This document shows positions 55,591 through 64,000 of a stretch of 64,000 bases of DNA, piece by piece (position 1 is the stretch's first letter; every line of letters starts with the position of its first letter). A program made the translations under genes and the position numbers. This DNA is from Luidia sarsii. Taxonomy: Eukaryota; Echinodermata; Asteroidea; Paxillosida; Luidiidae. Under the pieces are notes generated by a model that was not told the DNA's origin, did no database searches, and was given only the letters and a program-made list of their open reading frames with translations. The DNA lies in the NCBI GenBank assembly GCA_949987565.1, contig OX465104.1, positions 14,697,789 to 14,761,788 of the forward strand, written 5' to 3'.

Positions 55591-55862
55591 CCCATGATAT
55601 AGCCAATGCAGTGCAGTGCATACTGCATCGTGTAAACAGAACAAAATATGCTTCTCAGCAGGACAGGAGCTTGGGTGCGAGAACTTGTCACAGTCTGTGA
55701 CATCCCCCACACTGTGTGCTCTCTGTCGTAAAACGAAAGCTCGCTATCAACAGAAAGCCATGGCACACAAGTTTACAATAAGAATTTCAGATTTGGCGTC
55801 CAGACAAGTGCCAGCACAGTGTGCAGATGCATGGCTCTCCTCTAACCATAACCCAGTCTCAC

Positions 55863-56082
55863 CATAAGCAGGGATCTCTCTGGGAGCAACCTGGAACACG
55901 TTGGTGGTCCCGTTGGTGTAATTCCCAGCCACGGCCAGACTGTCAGCAACAACGATGAAGATATCAGATGCAGTATCCACAACTTTGACAGCGGCACGGC
56001 CCGTCCCACTGGGCAGGCTGGGTACCTGCTCATCAGACGGTTCCCACTCAGCATCCACTCCAAATTCGTAAATGGTCACCCC
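55863..56082 (-). CDS. Exon 7: EAR repeat 7, end of first EAR block
   Basis: Acceptor CTTTCCCTAG, donor TTATG-GTGAGA; phase 0 in, phase 1 out. It starts GVTIYEFG, the closing strand of the previous blade, then has ASDIFIVVADSLAVAGNYTN with two overlapping sequons (NYT, NGT). Counting from exon 2 this is the seventh EAR unit, the number needed for a closed seven-bladed propeller. Confidence 0.87.
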
Positions 56083-56169
56083 CTAGGGAAAGGCAAAAGA
56101 TAAGGTCCATTTCAAAAGCTGTTTAATATTTGCATCGATGATAAAGCAATCTGGTTTATCGCTGGCTAT

Positions 56170-57040
56170 TGTTTCTGCTGTTTTCCTTCACCTCAACCAC
56201 CTCTTCCTCTATGCCTCCTTCTTCATCTCCCCCGCCTCTTCCTTTGCCTCCTCCTCTTACATTCTCCTCTAACACCTCATCCACTCCTTCCTCCGCCTGC
56301 TCCACTTCCGCTGTATTCTCCTCCACCTCCAACTTTGCCACCTCCTCCTCTACCACCTCCACCACCTCCTCCTCCACTACCTCCTCCTCCGCCACCTCCT
56401 CCTCCTCTGCCACCTCCTCCTCCGCCACCTCCTCCTCCACCACCTCCTCCTCCGCCACCTCCTCCTCCACTACCTCCTCCTCCGCCACCTCCTCCTCTGC
56501 TACCTCCTCCGCCGCCACCTCCTCCTCCTCCGCCACCTCCTCCTCCGCCACCTCCTCCTCCACCACCTCCTCCTCCACCACGTCCTCATCCACTACCTCC
56601 TCCTCGACTACCACCTCCTTCACCACCTCCTCCTCCACCACCTCCTCCTCCACTACCTCCTCCTCGACTACCACCTCCTTCACCACCTCCTCCTCCACCA
56701 CCTCCTCCTTCGCCACCTCCTCCTCCACTACCTCCTCCTCGACTACCACCTCCTTCACCACCTCCTCCTCCGCCATCTCCTCCTCCGCCACCTCCTCCTC
56801 CACCACGTCCTCCTCCACTACCTCCTCCTCGACTACCACCTCCTTCACCACCTCCTCCTCCACCACCTCCTCCTCCACTACCTCCTCCTCGACTACCACC
56901 TCCTTCACCACCTCCTCCTCCACCACCTCCTCCTCCGCCACCTCCTCCTCCACTACCTCCTCCTTCACCACCTCCTCCTCCACCACCTCCTCCTCCGCTA
57001 CCTCCTCCTCGACTACCACCTCCTTCGCCACCTGTACCCA
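56170..57040. repeat. Triplet-based array, strictly purine/pyrimidine biased
   Basis: About 870 bp of CTCCTCCTCCACCAC-type 15-bp units and longer blocks with TCGACTACCACCTCCTTCAC. The plus strand is mostly pyrimidine. Both strands and several frames are open (proline, serine-threonine, glutamate-valine or glycine runs), which follows from CTC/CAC triplets and not from coding. It lies between exons 6 and 7. Confidence 0.95.
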
Positions 57041-57103
57041 TTCTTCCTCCTCCTGGCTCTGATTCAAAATGCTGTGGAAACTCCATATTTAGGTCTTGCT
57101 CAC

Positions 57104-57210
57104 CTCCTCGCTTGACAGAATCAGAAGAACCTCTCCATTGGGCAGAGGTAATTGTTCCCACTGTGAGGCATCCCGGGTCGATATCCTCTGGTACTCCACA
57201 AACTGCAAAC
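57104..57210 (-). CDS. Exon 6: EAR repeat 6
   Basis: Short exon (107 nt). Acceptor TTTCAATTCACCAG, donor GAGGAG-GTGAGC; phase 1 in, phase 0 out. It encodes LQFVEYQRISTRDASQWEQL and GEVLLILSSEE, the F-x-x-Y-Q-x-I-x-T core of an EAR repeat. Other frames here are open only because the neighbouring triplet array lacks stops. Confidence 0.85.
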
Positions 57211-57229
57211 CTGGTGAATTGAAAAAATG

Positions 57230-57830
57230 TCATTGATGGTAACTTAATCCTGCAGGAAGGGACCCTGTGTGCAGCGACACTACATACACTGACCTCTTGA
57301 CCCCCATGCTGGACTGCTCTTACCCCACCCTTCATGACTTTGCAAGTAGGTTCATACCAAAGATCTTATAGCGCGCTTGTGTGCAAGATAGCCTACTTTT
57401 GCGAGATCACACGCATCTGGGTGAAGTACGCACTGCGTGCCATTTTAGCAAGCACACATTTTAAGTCGCACACATTCTCTCCATTTCGTGGTCACATCAC
57501 GTCGAAAGTTATCACATTCTGTTCACTCATCCAAAGTTGTATCTTTTTTATTGTTTGTGACTCTCCCGCTTCGTTTCCGGAGCACCAAAAGCAGACGACA
57601 GATTCCGTTGCTTACTAAAATGGCTTCCAGTGCGTAATTCACCTTTTGCTCGGAGTAGTCCATCTTGCGCACTATGCGTGCTATAAGATCTTTGGTCCAT
57701 ACCACGTAGTTTAGAGGGGAATTCACTTCCTCGGTCCTTCAGAGAGGGATGCAAGAGTCAGGCAAAGTCACCCACCCCTCTGCCCTGCCATAGGCCAGGT
57801 CTCTGCACATTTCTGAGGATCGAAACGTAA
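57230..57830. other. Intron between exons 5 and 6, no clear family
   Basis: AAAGATCTTATAGCGCGC at 57358 faces GCGTGCTATAAGATCTTTGG at 57676, with GTGCGCAAGATGGAC-like words inside, so a foldback of about 350 bp is likely. No protein match seen. Confidence 0.5.
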
Positions 57831-57890
57831 GGCCCTCCAAATTTTGATATCACTCACTCTCTTTGGATGAGAATCAATGCCGGTGCGTAC

Positions 57891-58058
57891 CTGACCACCA
57901 GTATATAGAGGACTCCGTTATCTGATTCAGACTGCCATTGCTGCTGGCTTCACCGCTGTTTGCCACAGCCAGATAATGCTCTCCGTGCATGCTGAAGGCT
58001 TCCACATCCTTGGGGGCGCTTGTGGGTAGAGTCTGCACACGGACCAGGGTGTCCGTGT
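57891..58058 (-). CDS. Exon 5: EAR repeat 5
   Basis: Acceptor TTTTGTGGCACAG, donor GTCAG-GTACGC; phase 1 in, phase 1 out. Contains DVEAFSMHGEHYLAVANSG and ends SIYWWSG, close to the EAR consensus. NGS is a glycosylation sequon. The WSG motif continues smoothly into the next exon, which supports the junction. Confidence 0.9.
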
Positions 58059-58267
58059 CTGTGCCACAAAACAGTGATGTACTCATTGAAAAGTCTCACA
58101 AATGTTGAAGCAAAGTAATACAAATAATGCTGCAATCTACTTAAGGACGTACGTGACCCCAAAATGCAAAGCTCAACAATTCAGTGGGATCAACAGCTGC
58201 CAGGATCAAAAATGTCAGGCCCTCCAAATGTTTAGCTCTTTTAAGCAGCTAAACTGTGTTTGACTGT

Positions 58268-58395
58268 GGCAGGACTTGAACCTATAAGACCTTGTATCAG
58301 TGCTCCTACCATCTGAGCTATCCAGCCCTTAGATGGTGGCATTTCCAAGTTGTCAACTAGTCTTTGCCGGGGTGAGGGCACCAGTCAGAAGCATC
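58268..58395 (-). mobile_element. SINE copy 10
   Basis: GGACTTGAACCTATAAGACC, CATCTGAGCTATCCAGCCC and TCAACTAGTCTTTGCCGGG on the plus strand. Confidence 0.85.
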
Positions 58396-58401
58396 CAACC
58401 A

Positions 58402-58647
58402 AGGCCCTTTTCCAAAACCCGGCTTAGGCTCAGGCTCCGGCTATGTCTCCATTTCTTTCCTCCATTTTACAGTACAAGGCATGACAATTGGAGGCCTTAA
58501 ACTTCGTTTTTTTTAATGTTATACTGCGTTTTGAAAAAAAATCCAAAGCTTAAACTTCAACAAAAAACACCAACCTGTGTTTTCAGCCTTTGAACAACAG
58601 AGACGAAGCCGGAGTCGAAGCCTGAGCCGGGTTTTGGAAAAGGGCCT
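58402..58647. mobile_element. MITE with AGGCCCTTTTCC ends, 246 bp
   Basis: AGGCCCTTTTCCAAAACCCG at the left and the exact complement at the right (ends GGGTTTTGGAAAAGGGCCT). GAAGCCGGAGTCGAAGCC faces a GGCTCAGGCTCCGGCT string. No coding capacity. Confidence 0.85.
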
Positions 58648-58774
58648 AAAAGTCAGTTAATCACTTGTCACATTAGAAGCATCCATTCAAAATGAAATGT
58701 GGCACACTTTTTTTTGTAAACTTTGATGCATCAGCCAAACACTTCAATAGGTATGCTTGTGGTGAAGTTCTTAC

Positions 58775-58947
58775 CGGTTCGGAATTTGTACACGATACTT
58801 CCAATGTCATACTGTCCTTCGTTGTCAATGTACTGGGCCACAATGATGTACGGCTCCCATTCAATCTCAATGACAGTGACGGCAGTGGCACCGTAGGTCT
58901 GCACAGAGGCTATGAGGTCAAAATGCGCTCCGCTGAAAACGAAGACC
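58775..58947 (-). CDS. Exon 4: EAR repeat 4
   Basis: Acceptor CATCCTGGCAG, donor ACCG-GTAAGA; phase 2 in, phase 1 out. It begins with the end of the previous blade (VFVFSG), then FDLIASVQTYGATAVTVIEI, EPYIIVAQY and IVYKFRTG. The Q-x-x-x-T-x-GA element before the central strand is typical of EAR repeats. Confidence 0.87.
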
Positions 58948-59004
58948 CTGCCAGGATGTAGAGAAGAGGGCAGTAGACAATGACATTCAGGATCTGACTT
59001 AAAG

Positions 59005-59118
59005 TGATACACAAAAATGTTGCAAACTTCTTACAGATTAATATTACCAAAATGCAAAACTCAAGAATTAGTGGGTCTGATGTTTCGATCCTAGCAGGAC
59101 CTTTCTCAAAGGCAGAGT
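59005..59118 (-). repeat. Dispersed hammerhead-like repeat copy
   Basis: TTGCAAACTTCTTACAG, TTAGTGGGTCTGATG and TTTCGATCCTAGCAGGACC on the plus strand. Confidence 0.85.
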
Positions 59119-59145
59119 CAGTCAGGATCTGTTATACTGGTTCTA

Positions 59146-59586
59146 AAGCCCTGTCTGCACTGGACTTTTTTTTTCGAGACGATGAGATCTTTTCCCATTT
59201 TAAGTTCAGTGCGGACAGCCGGGGACGTTTTCCTCTCAGTTACTTTTCCCAGAGTCCGGCGGTTACTTCTACCGGCCAACTGCTGCCCAGGAAAAGTTAC
59301 CTGGTCACTTTTCCCGAGACAAGTTATAGACCAGTGCAGACAAGCGAGTCTGTGGCACACAGGAAAGCATACATCCGGCCATGGGAGTGAGATCATGCTG
59401 CACAGGCCACCATGCTTGCATTTTGAGACATTATACTGCTAGCTCGGGTACTTCTACCACAGTCTCAGTAAACATTTTCCTGTGTTCAAAGTCCAAGTGT
59501 GGACAGTGGTTACATTTGACTAGATTTCATTTTACCAGCGTCTTGGTAAAACCTTCCCTCAAAAAAGTCCAGTGCGGACAAGGCTT
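59146..59586. mobile_element. Foldback element, GTCCGCACTGGACTT family, copy 5
   Basis: AAGCCCTGTCTGCACTGGAC and complement GTCCAGTGCGGACAAGGCTT, TA on both sides. Shares CCAACTGCTGCCCAGGAAAA and CATGGGAGTGAGATCATGC with copies at 18800 and 27766. Confidence 0.82.
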
Positions 59587-59849
59587 ACGACAGTGATTAG
59601 GAAATGTTACTTCAATAACAAAAATTAAAACAATTCCTCCCCTTTAAAAATATAATCAAATGCAACTCATTTTCCTAGATAATTGTCGAGTAAACTTGTG
59701 TTCACATTTTGAGTGGAAGTGGAATTTGGGTTCAATTTAAGGAGTGTGTTTCGGTAGGAAAACTAAAGTGACTATTATTCAATGATGGGATTGGTCTCTG
59801 ACCAATTGCTGAAAAAAAATAATTTGATCAGATTTCAGGCAAGGCATAC

Positions 59850-60126
59850 TTGAGCTCTGTTCGGTGCTTGTGGTAGCCATCTCCTCGGAACTCAGTCAAC
59901 ACAAGGTAGACGTCGCCCTCAAAGTCAAAGGAGCGGATGTCGGACGCTCCCATAGTCAGCACCTGCTGTACCAGCTGCACCTGCTCAGTTGTCGCATCGA
60001 ACCGGTAGATCTTTGCCAGTGCCTCGTAGCCGAGGGCGCCCCTCTGGTTGGCCACGGCGATGTAGATTTGACCGTCGACTAGAAACGCTTCCATGGCAAC
60101 GACTCCGCTGGTTGGAAACACGTCGA
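59850..60126 (-). CDS. Exon 3: EAR repeats 2 and 3
   Basis: Acceptor ATGCACAG, donor CAA-GTATGC; phase 1 in, phase 2 out. Two EAR cores are visible: AMEAFLVDGQIYIAVANQ followed by KIYRFDATT, then SDIRSFDFEGDVYLVLTEF. The pattern of F-x-G-x-x-Y-hydrophobic-A-N is the clearest EAR signature in the window. A run of G on the plus strand just above the exon reads as proline codons in the intron and is not part of it. Confidence 0.9.
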
Positions 60127-60179
60127 CTGTGCATGAATAGGGGGGGGGGGGCGGAGGGTCACAACATGCATTATCCGTC

Positions 60180-61035
60180 ATGGAGATACATGTAATTATG
60201 CACGCTCAGTAACGAGATATGCGTGATGGGTGATGGCAGCAGGCTTATATATATTGGTCCTTGGTCAAAATTGTGAGCATGCTCAGATCTTCATGGACAT
60301 GCTCAGAAATATAAGCGCACGCTCACGCTTATGCAGGCATGCTCAGAACAGTCACACACTCGCTCAATTATGAGCAGATAGAAGGGATGGGTCCATTGGC
60401 CACCTTCAAGCAACTCAACGTCTATCAATGTAATTTATTTCCAGGTTCCCAGATAAAATCCAATATGCCGTAAATACAAGGGGTCAGAATGAAATGTCTC
60501 AAGTCTAAAAAATATTTTGTAAAGTTATACATGATCAGAAAGAGTAAGAAAGAGCTTTCTTTTGATGCAAATTTAACATCTGTAGTGCACATTCCATTCC
60601 TGAGATACATTGAAATTTGTATAGCGATCTGTCACTGAAAATGAAACGCCTCATGGAGAAATGGCTTTTTAAACATTTTACTAGCACTAGCAGATAAAGT
60701 TGCCAGGTAAAGCTAACAAAATGCTATATTTTCCCTTTTATAGATGGAAATTAACAGTTCCTCCTACTGGTTATGAAAGAATGGACTACCAACCATATCA
60801 AAACTTCAAAAAACAAGAAATAGAAAATCTTACGGAAAAAAAAGTCGAACGAAGAACGAAAAAAACAGCCGATTGCACAATGGCATGGTGCGATCTCAGG
60901 GCCTTTTTTTGTAGAGCGGGTCACAACTTAGGGGTAAAATGCCATGAATACAGGGATGCAGTGACTAAAGAAAAAAATAATCTATGACTTTTTTTGGGGG
61001 GGGGTTAAACAAGAAAGAAAGAAGGAATCTGGCCT
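60180..61035. other. Intron between exons 2 and 3
   Basis: A cluster of GCATGCTCAGA words occurs at 60280-60350, several within larger facing pairs (AAGCGCACGCTCACGCTT). The rest is AT-rich with no gene. A poly-G tract lies at 61000. Confidence 0.5.
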
Positions 61036-61037
61036 AC

Positions 61038-61217
61038 TTGTGGTGTAGTTGCTTAGGTCAAAGCGCAGGATCTCAGCTGAGCTCTGATAGGAGAGCCCAT
61101 CCAGTGCCGTCTCTCTGCCGACGACGATGTAATCTTTCAGGTTCACAAAGAACTGGGCCAGTACGGTGACCTTGTCTGCTGGCAGGGGCTCCTGACCCAC
61201 GATGTCCCCAACCATGT
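61038..61217 (-). CDS. Exon 2: EAR repeat 1 of N-terminal block
   Basis: Acceptor CTATCGCAG at the high end and donor CAA-GTAGGC at the low end. It enters in phase 1 and leaves in phase 1. The protein has the usual EAR order: an approach strand (PADKVTVLAQFFVNLKDYIV), a polar linker, then the strand ILRFDL that in EAR proteins is often YRW or YRF. NYTT at the end holds a glycosylation sequon. First blade of the N-terminal propeller visible here. Confidence 0.8.
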
Positions 61218-61814
61218 CTGCGATAGAGGGCCATCAGATAAAAACGATTGAACCAAGGAAAGCCAGGTTCAAATTCGTTAGGTGCCTTGCAGACGGGCAG
61301 AAGGGCAAAGGAAGGCCATTTGTTTTTAATAACCCATTTCTTTTTCTATCTTATATCTGCATTACGTGTTCACACATTGATACCGTCATGATAACGTAAA
61401 TGCTTATTGTAAAAAGAGATAAAAACGACCAGACGGAATTTTGTTCCCAGCAGAAGGGCATAAAGTGATTTTATCGTCTGAACGCACTTATGCCCGGGCA
61501 CCCGACGAATGCAAAGAGTGAATGAAAGCCTGGTGAAATTCAGCTTTGCATCTCAAATGATCAAACTTTCATTTTCAAAAACGTAGAAAGCAGGACTTTT
61601 CTGAAAGGCAGAATGTGTTGGGAATGTGGATTTACTCTGCCTCTGAGAAAGCTCCTGTTGACAATGAAATGTCACAGTCAGACCCTCTACATTTTTTTCA
61701 TCTGGCAAAACCTGTGGAATCTAACGAGCTAGAATACCGGTAATCATTTCTTTAACCCACATGCATTATAGATCTATGAGTAAGAAAACAATGAACAAAT
61801 GTATTTCTTTATTT

Positions 61815-62090
61815 GAAAAATTGGCAAAGAAAACTTTGACTGGACTGGGACTTGAACCCAATAACTCTGGATCAGTGCTCTTCCATCTGAGCTATCCAGC
61901 CCTTAGCTGGCTGGTGACCTTCCCTATAAATAAATAGTCAACTATATGCTGGGCGGGTGGGGTGCCAGTCAGAGGCAGTTCAACCATTAACTGCCATATA
62001 TTTCCTAGGATCACACCCTGCTCTCATTCAAATGCAAACAACCATTGATTGTAAACCTGGCTACAGAAGCTTATGGATCATACAAAGTGA
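61815..62090 (-). mobile_element. SINE copy 11, near full length
   Basis: Minus-strand copy with GGACTTGAACCCAATAAC, CATCTGAGCTATCCAGCCC, GCCAGTCAGAGGCAGTTC, CTGCCATATATTTCCTAGG and CAAATGCAAACAACCATTG. It shows the whole order: a 5' module of about 200 bp, then the tRNA-like part. Confidence 0.88.
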
Positions 62091-62114
62091 ATGCAGCTTT
62101 TATCTATTCAGTAG

Positions 62115-62270
62115 TCGATTTCACCAAACTCATCGTAACTTACGAATAATGGCAAGGCGATGAGCTATGCACAGAAACCATGCGGTCCAACATGACTTAC
62201 GATGGGTTATCCATCGTAAGTTGAGTTACGATTCATCGTAAGGCTTTGTGAAATCCAGCCCAGGTCAAAC
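62115..62270. repeat. Dispersed repeat with CATCGTAAGTT words
   Basis: ATCGTAACTTACGAATAATG, GATGAGCTATGCACAGAAAC and TGGGTTATCCATCGTAAGTT. Relatives occur at 24475-24600 and 32508-32600. Confidence 0.65.
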
Positions 62271-62724
62271 AAACAAAGAAAAAACTGACTGGGACCTTTC
62301 TCTTTATTTGATACATTTTGGCTCACATTTCAAAGAATGGCCATCTACATTATTGGGAGGTTTTTTCATGTTTTCACTAATAATTTTAGTAGGAGTTTAC
62401 CATATTGTATGCTGGTGAGCTTTTAATAATCCTTCACTTACAGTTGTAGGCACTTGCATACTTCAAGGTAGGGGCCTACATTTATCAAAGCTAGCTAATT
62501 AATGCAGTCAACTTAAGACAGTGCATAATATACATGTATATCAACCAGTTTGCTCTTTGAAATCTACTTGAATGATGTCTGATAGGGGATAATCAGGAAG
62601 TTGAGGAACACTTGACATCCTGTGCACATACTGTGAGCATACAGTGTTAATTACATGACTAGTGGGATAAATCCTCAATGCATTCTCCTCAAAACAAAAT
62701 TATAATTTTGATAAACGACTAACT

Positions 62725-62870
62725 GGTGCCCCCACCCCGGCAAAGACTAGTTGACTATAAGGGAATGGCCGGCCACCATCTAAGGGCTTAATACATGTGT
62801 AGCTCAGATGGGAGAGTGCTGGTATGTTAATCCAGAGGTCTCGGGTCTGAGTCCCGGTCCAGTCAAATTT
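62725..62870 (+). mobile_element. SINE copy 12
   Basis: GGTGCCCCCACCCCGGCAAA, GTAGCTCAGATGGGAGAGTG and CTCGGGTCTGAGTCCCGG, ending CCAGTCAAAT. Confidence 0.87.
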
Positions 62871-62917
62871 TTTAAATAATGAAATACATAAAACTACTTG
62901 TGAGATATTATTCCTCT

Positions 62918-63080
62918 TAAAATTTAGTGGGCCTGACGTTTCGATCTTAGCAGGCCTTTGAGAAAGGTCCTGCTAGGATCGAAACGTCAGGCCCACTAAA
63001 TTTTAAGATTTACATTTTGGTAATTTTAGTCAGTAAGCAGTTTGCAACATATTTGTATATCACCTTAAGATATTATTCCT
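62918..63080. repeat. Hammerhead-like repeat hairpin with 3' module
   Basis: AATTTAGTGGGCCTGACG and GATCTTAGCAGG face CCTGCTAGGATC and CGTCAGGCCCACTAAATT over about 88 bp, followed by the usual GTCAGTAAGCAGTTTGCAAC. Confidence 0.87.
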
Positions 63081-63204
63081 ATTTGTTTTCCAAAAAAATC
63101 CCAGTGACCTTTTCTTTTATTTGTTTCACTTAAAATGAAAAAGCTTCATCCACTTTAATAGTGTGATCCATGAACTGATGCTGTAGCCAGGTTTACAACA
63201 ATTT

Positions 63205-63895
63205 GTTGGTTACACACCAATTGGTTACAGACCAAGTTGGTCATGGACCAAGTTGACTCGAATCGAGTTGGTTACACACTAATTGGTTACAGACCAAGTT
63301 GGTCATGGACCAAGTTGACTCGGATCGAGTTGGTTACACACCAATTGGTTACAGACCAAGTTGGTCATGGACCAAGTTGACTCGGATCGAGTTGGTTATA
63401 CACCAATTGGTTACAGACCAAGTTAGTCATGGACCAAGTTGACTCGGATCGAGTTGGTTACACACTAATTGGTTACAGACCAAGTTGGTCATGGACCAAG
63501 TTGACTCGGATCGAGTTGGTTATACACCAATTGGTTACAGACCAAGTTAGTCATGGACCAAGTTGACTCGAATCGAGTTGGTTACACACTAATTGGTTAC
63601 AGACCAAGTTGGTCATGGACCAAGTTGACTCGGATCGAGTTGGTTACACACCAATTGGTTGCAGACCAAGTTGGTCATGGACCAAGTTGACTCGGATCGA
63701 GTTGGTTATACACCAATTGGTTACAGACCAAGTTGGTTATGGACCAAGTTGACTCGGATCGAGTTGGTTACACACTAATTGGTTCAGACCAAGTTGGTCA
63801 TGGACCAAGTTGACTCGGATCGCGTTGGTTACACACCAATTGGTTACAGACCGAGTTGGTCATGTACTAATTAGTTGACTTGGACCAAGATGGTT
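63205..63895. repeat. 62-bp minisatellite, about 11 copies
   Basis: Units contain ACCAATTGGTTACAGACC, AAGTTGGTCATGGACC and AAGTTGACTCGGATCG. The word ACCAATTGGT is its own complement and CCAAGTTGGTCATGGACC is nearly so. Variants (CACACT, TATACACC, TTAGTCATGG) recur in order, showing expansion by multi-unit blocks. Confidence 0.96.
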
Positions 63896-63932
63896 ACAGA
63901 CCGGATTGGCTGATGACACCTGAAGTTGTTAC

Positions 63933-64000
63933 CTTGGTCTTGGGGAGCTGATCTTCGTATCCTGTGGTGCTCACGGTGGAAGGACAGACGCAATTCGCTC
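63933..64000 (-). CDS. Possible upstream exon (partial, cut by window edge)
   Basis: The minus strand is open in two frames up to a good donor (CCAAG followed by GTAACA). Joining in phase 1 to the next placed exon would use the frame with RIRRSAPQDQ. The other open frame has ANCVCPSTVS and looks more protein-like but ends in phase 0, which does not join the next exon. An unplaced exon between 61217 and 63933 could solve this. Confidence 0.3.

Larger units (their letters stand above)
5081..64000 (-). other. Gene span: EAR / novel-repeat / EAR putative membrane protein
   Basis: One split gene covers most of the window, read from high to low coordinate. Thirty-two internal exons (61217 down to 15644) were placed by hand, each between an AG acceptor and a GT donor; intron phases (0, 1 or 2) match at every junction, which would be very unlikely if the exons belonged to different genes or were wrongly bounded. 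The protein reads as EAR block, coiled-coil-like segment with Cys, about 23 copies of an unknown beta-rich repeat, a second helical Cys segment, second EAR block, and a possible membrane anchor. EAR repeats are known from LGI1-4, ADGRV1 and TSPEAR, where seven fold into a beta-propeller used in extracellular binding. Many N-X-S/T sequons also point to the cell surface. The first exons lie beyond 64000; the last exon is uncertain. I do not recognise an orthologue, so no symbol is given. Confidence 0.85.

Noticed and set aside
56156..57335. Proline, serine-threonine, glutamate-valine and glycine-rich frames on both strands
   Set aside because: Products of CTC/CAC triplets. The true coding sequence here is the short exon 57104-57210 in another frame.

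Overview
This is intron-rich animal DNA. It has no rRNA, tRNA or CRISPR genes, many dispersed and nested repeats, very large tandem arrays, a Ty3/gypsy retrotransposon, and one large split gene that runs through almost the whole window on the minus strand. EAR repeats (also called EPTP), GT-AG introns of 0.3-7 kb, a tRNA-derived SINE and many short inverted-repeat transposons fit a marine invertebrate, perhaps a deuterostome such as amphioxus, a hemichordate or an echinoderm. The species cannot be fixed from the sequence.

MAIN GENE (minus strand, from beyond 64000 down to about 5081). I could place 32 internal exons between 61217 and 15644. All have AG acceptors and GT donors, and every junction from exon to exon keeps reading frame, giving about 2,000 residues. 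In protein order the gene encodes: seven EAR repeats (61217-55863), enough for one seven-bladed propeller; a helical segment with one cysteine (55159-55007); about 20 exons of a repeat I do not recognise, with a core like NGVD and a second motif like LTGDQ-G-KTF, many N-glycosylation sequons and about 23 copies (54420-22946); a second helical segment with one cysteine (end of 23135-22946); a second block of six or seven EAR repeats (22272-15644); and, about 10 kb further on, a candidate last exon with a membrane-spanning segment and a short basic tail (5301-5081). The N-terminus lies outside the window. The predicted product is a surface protein shaped like a dumbbell: propeller, helical cap, long beta-rich rod, helical cap, propeller, membrane anchor.

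REPEATS. From low to high coordinate: a 56-bp minisatellite of nearly 5 kb (1-4939); an internally deleted piggyBac-like remnant between direct repeats (6115-8309); a 1.1-kb palindrome (10198-11327); short inverted-repeat elements nested inside one another (17665-18785); an 8-bp array inside intron 31026-29806 that leaves that intron open in frame; a nearly new Ty3/gypsy element (33871-40179) inserted in a local tandem repeat within an intron; arrays of 30, 13, 39, about 37, 15 and 62 bp in successive introns; and at least a dozen copies of a tRNA-like SINE. Two dispersed families carry a motif resembling the hammerhead ribozyme core, and two of the minisatellites (13 and 39 bp units) appear to have grown from one of them.
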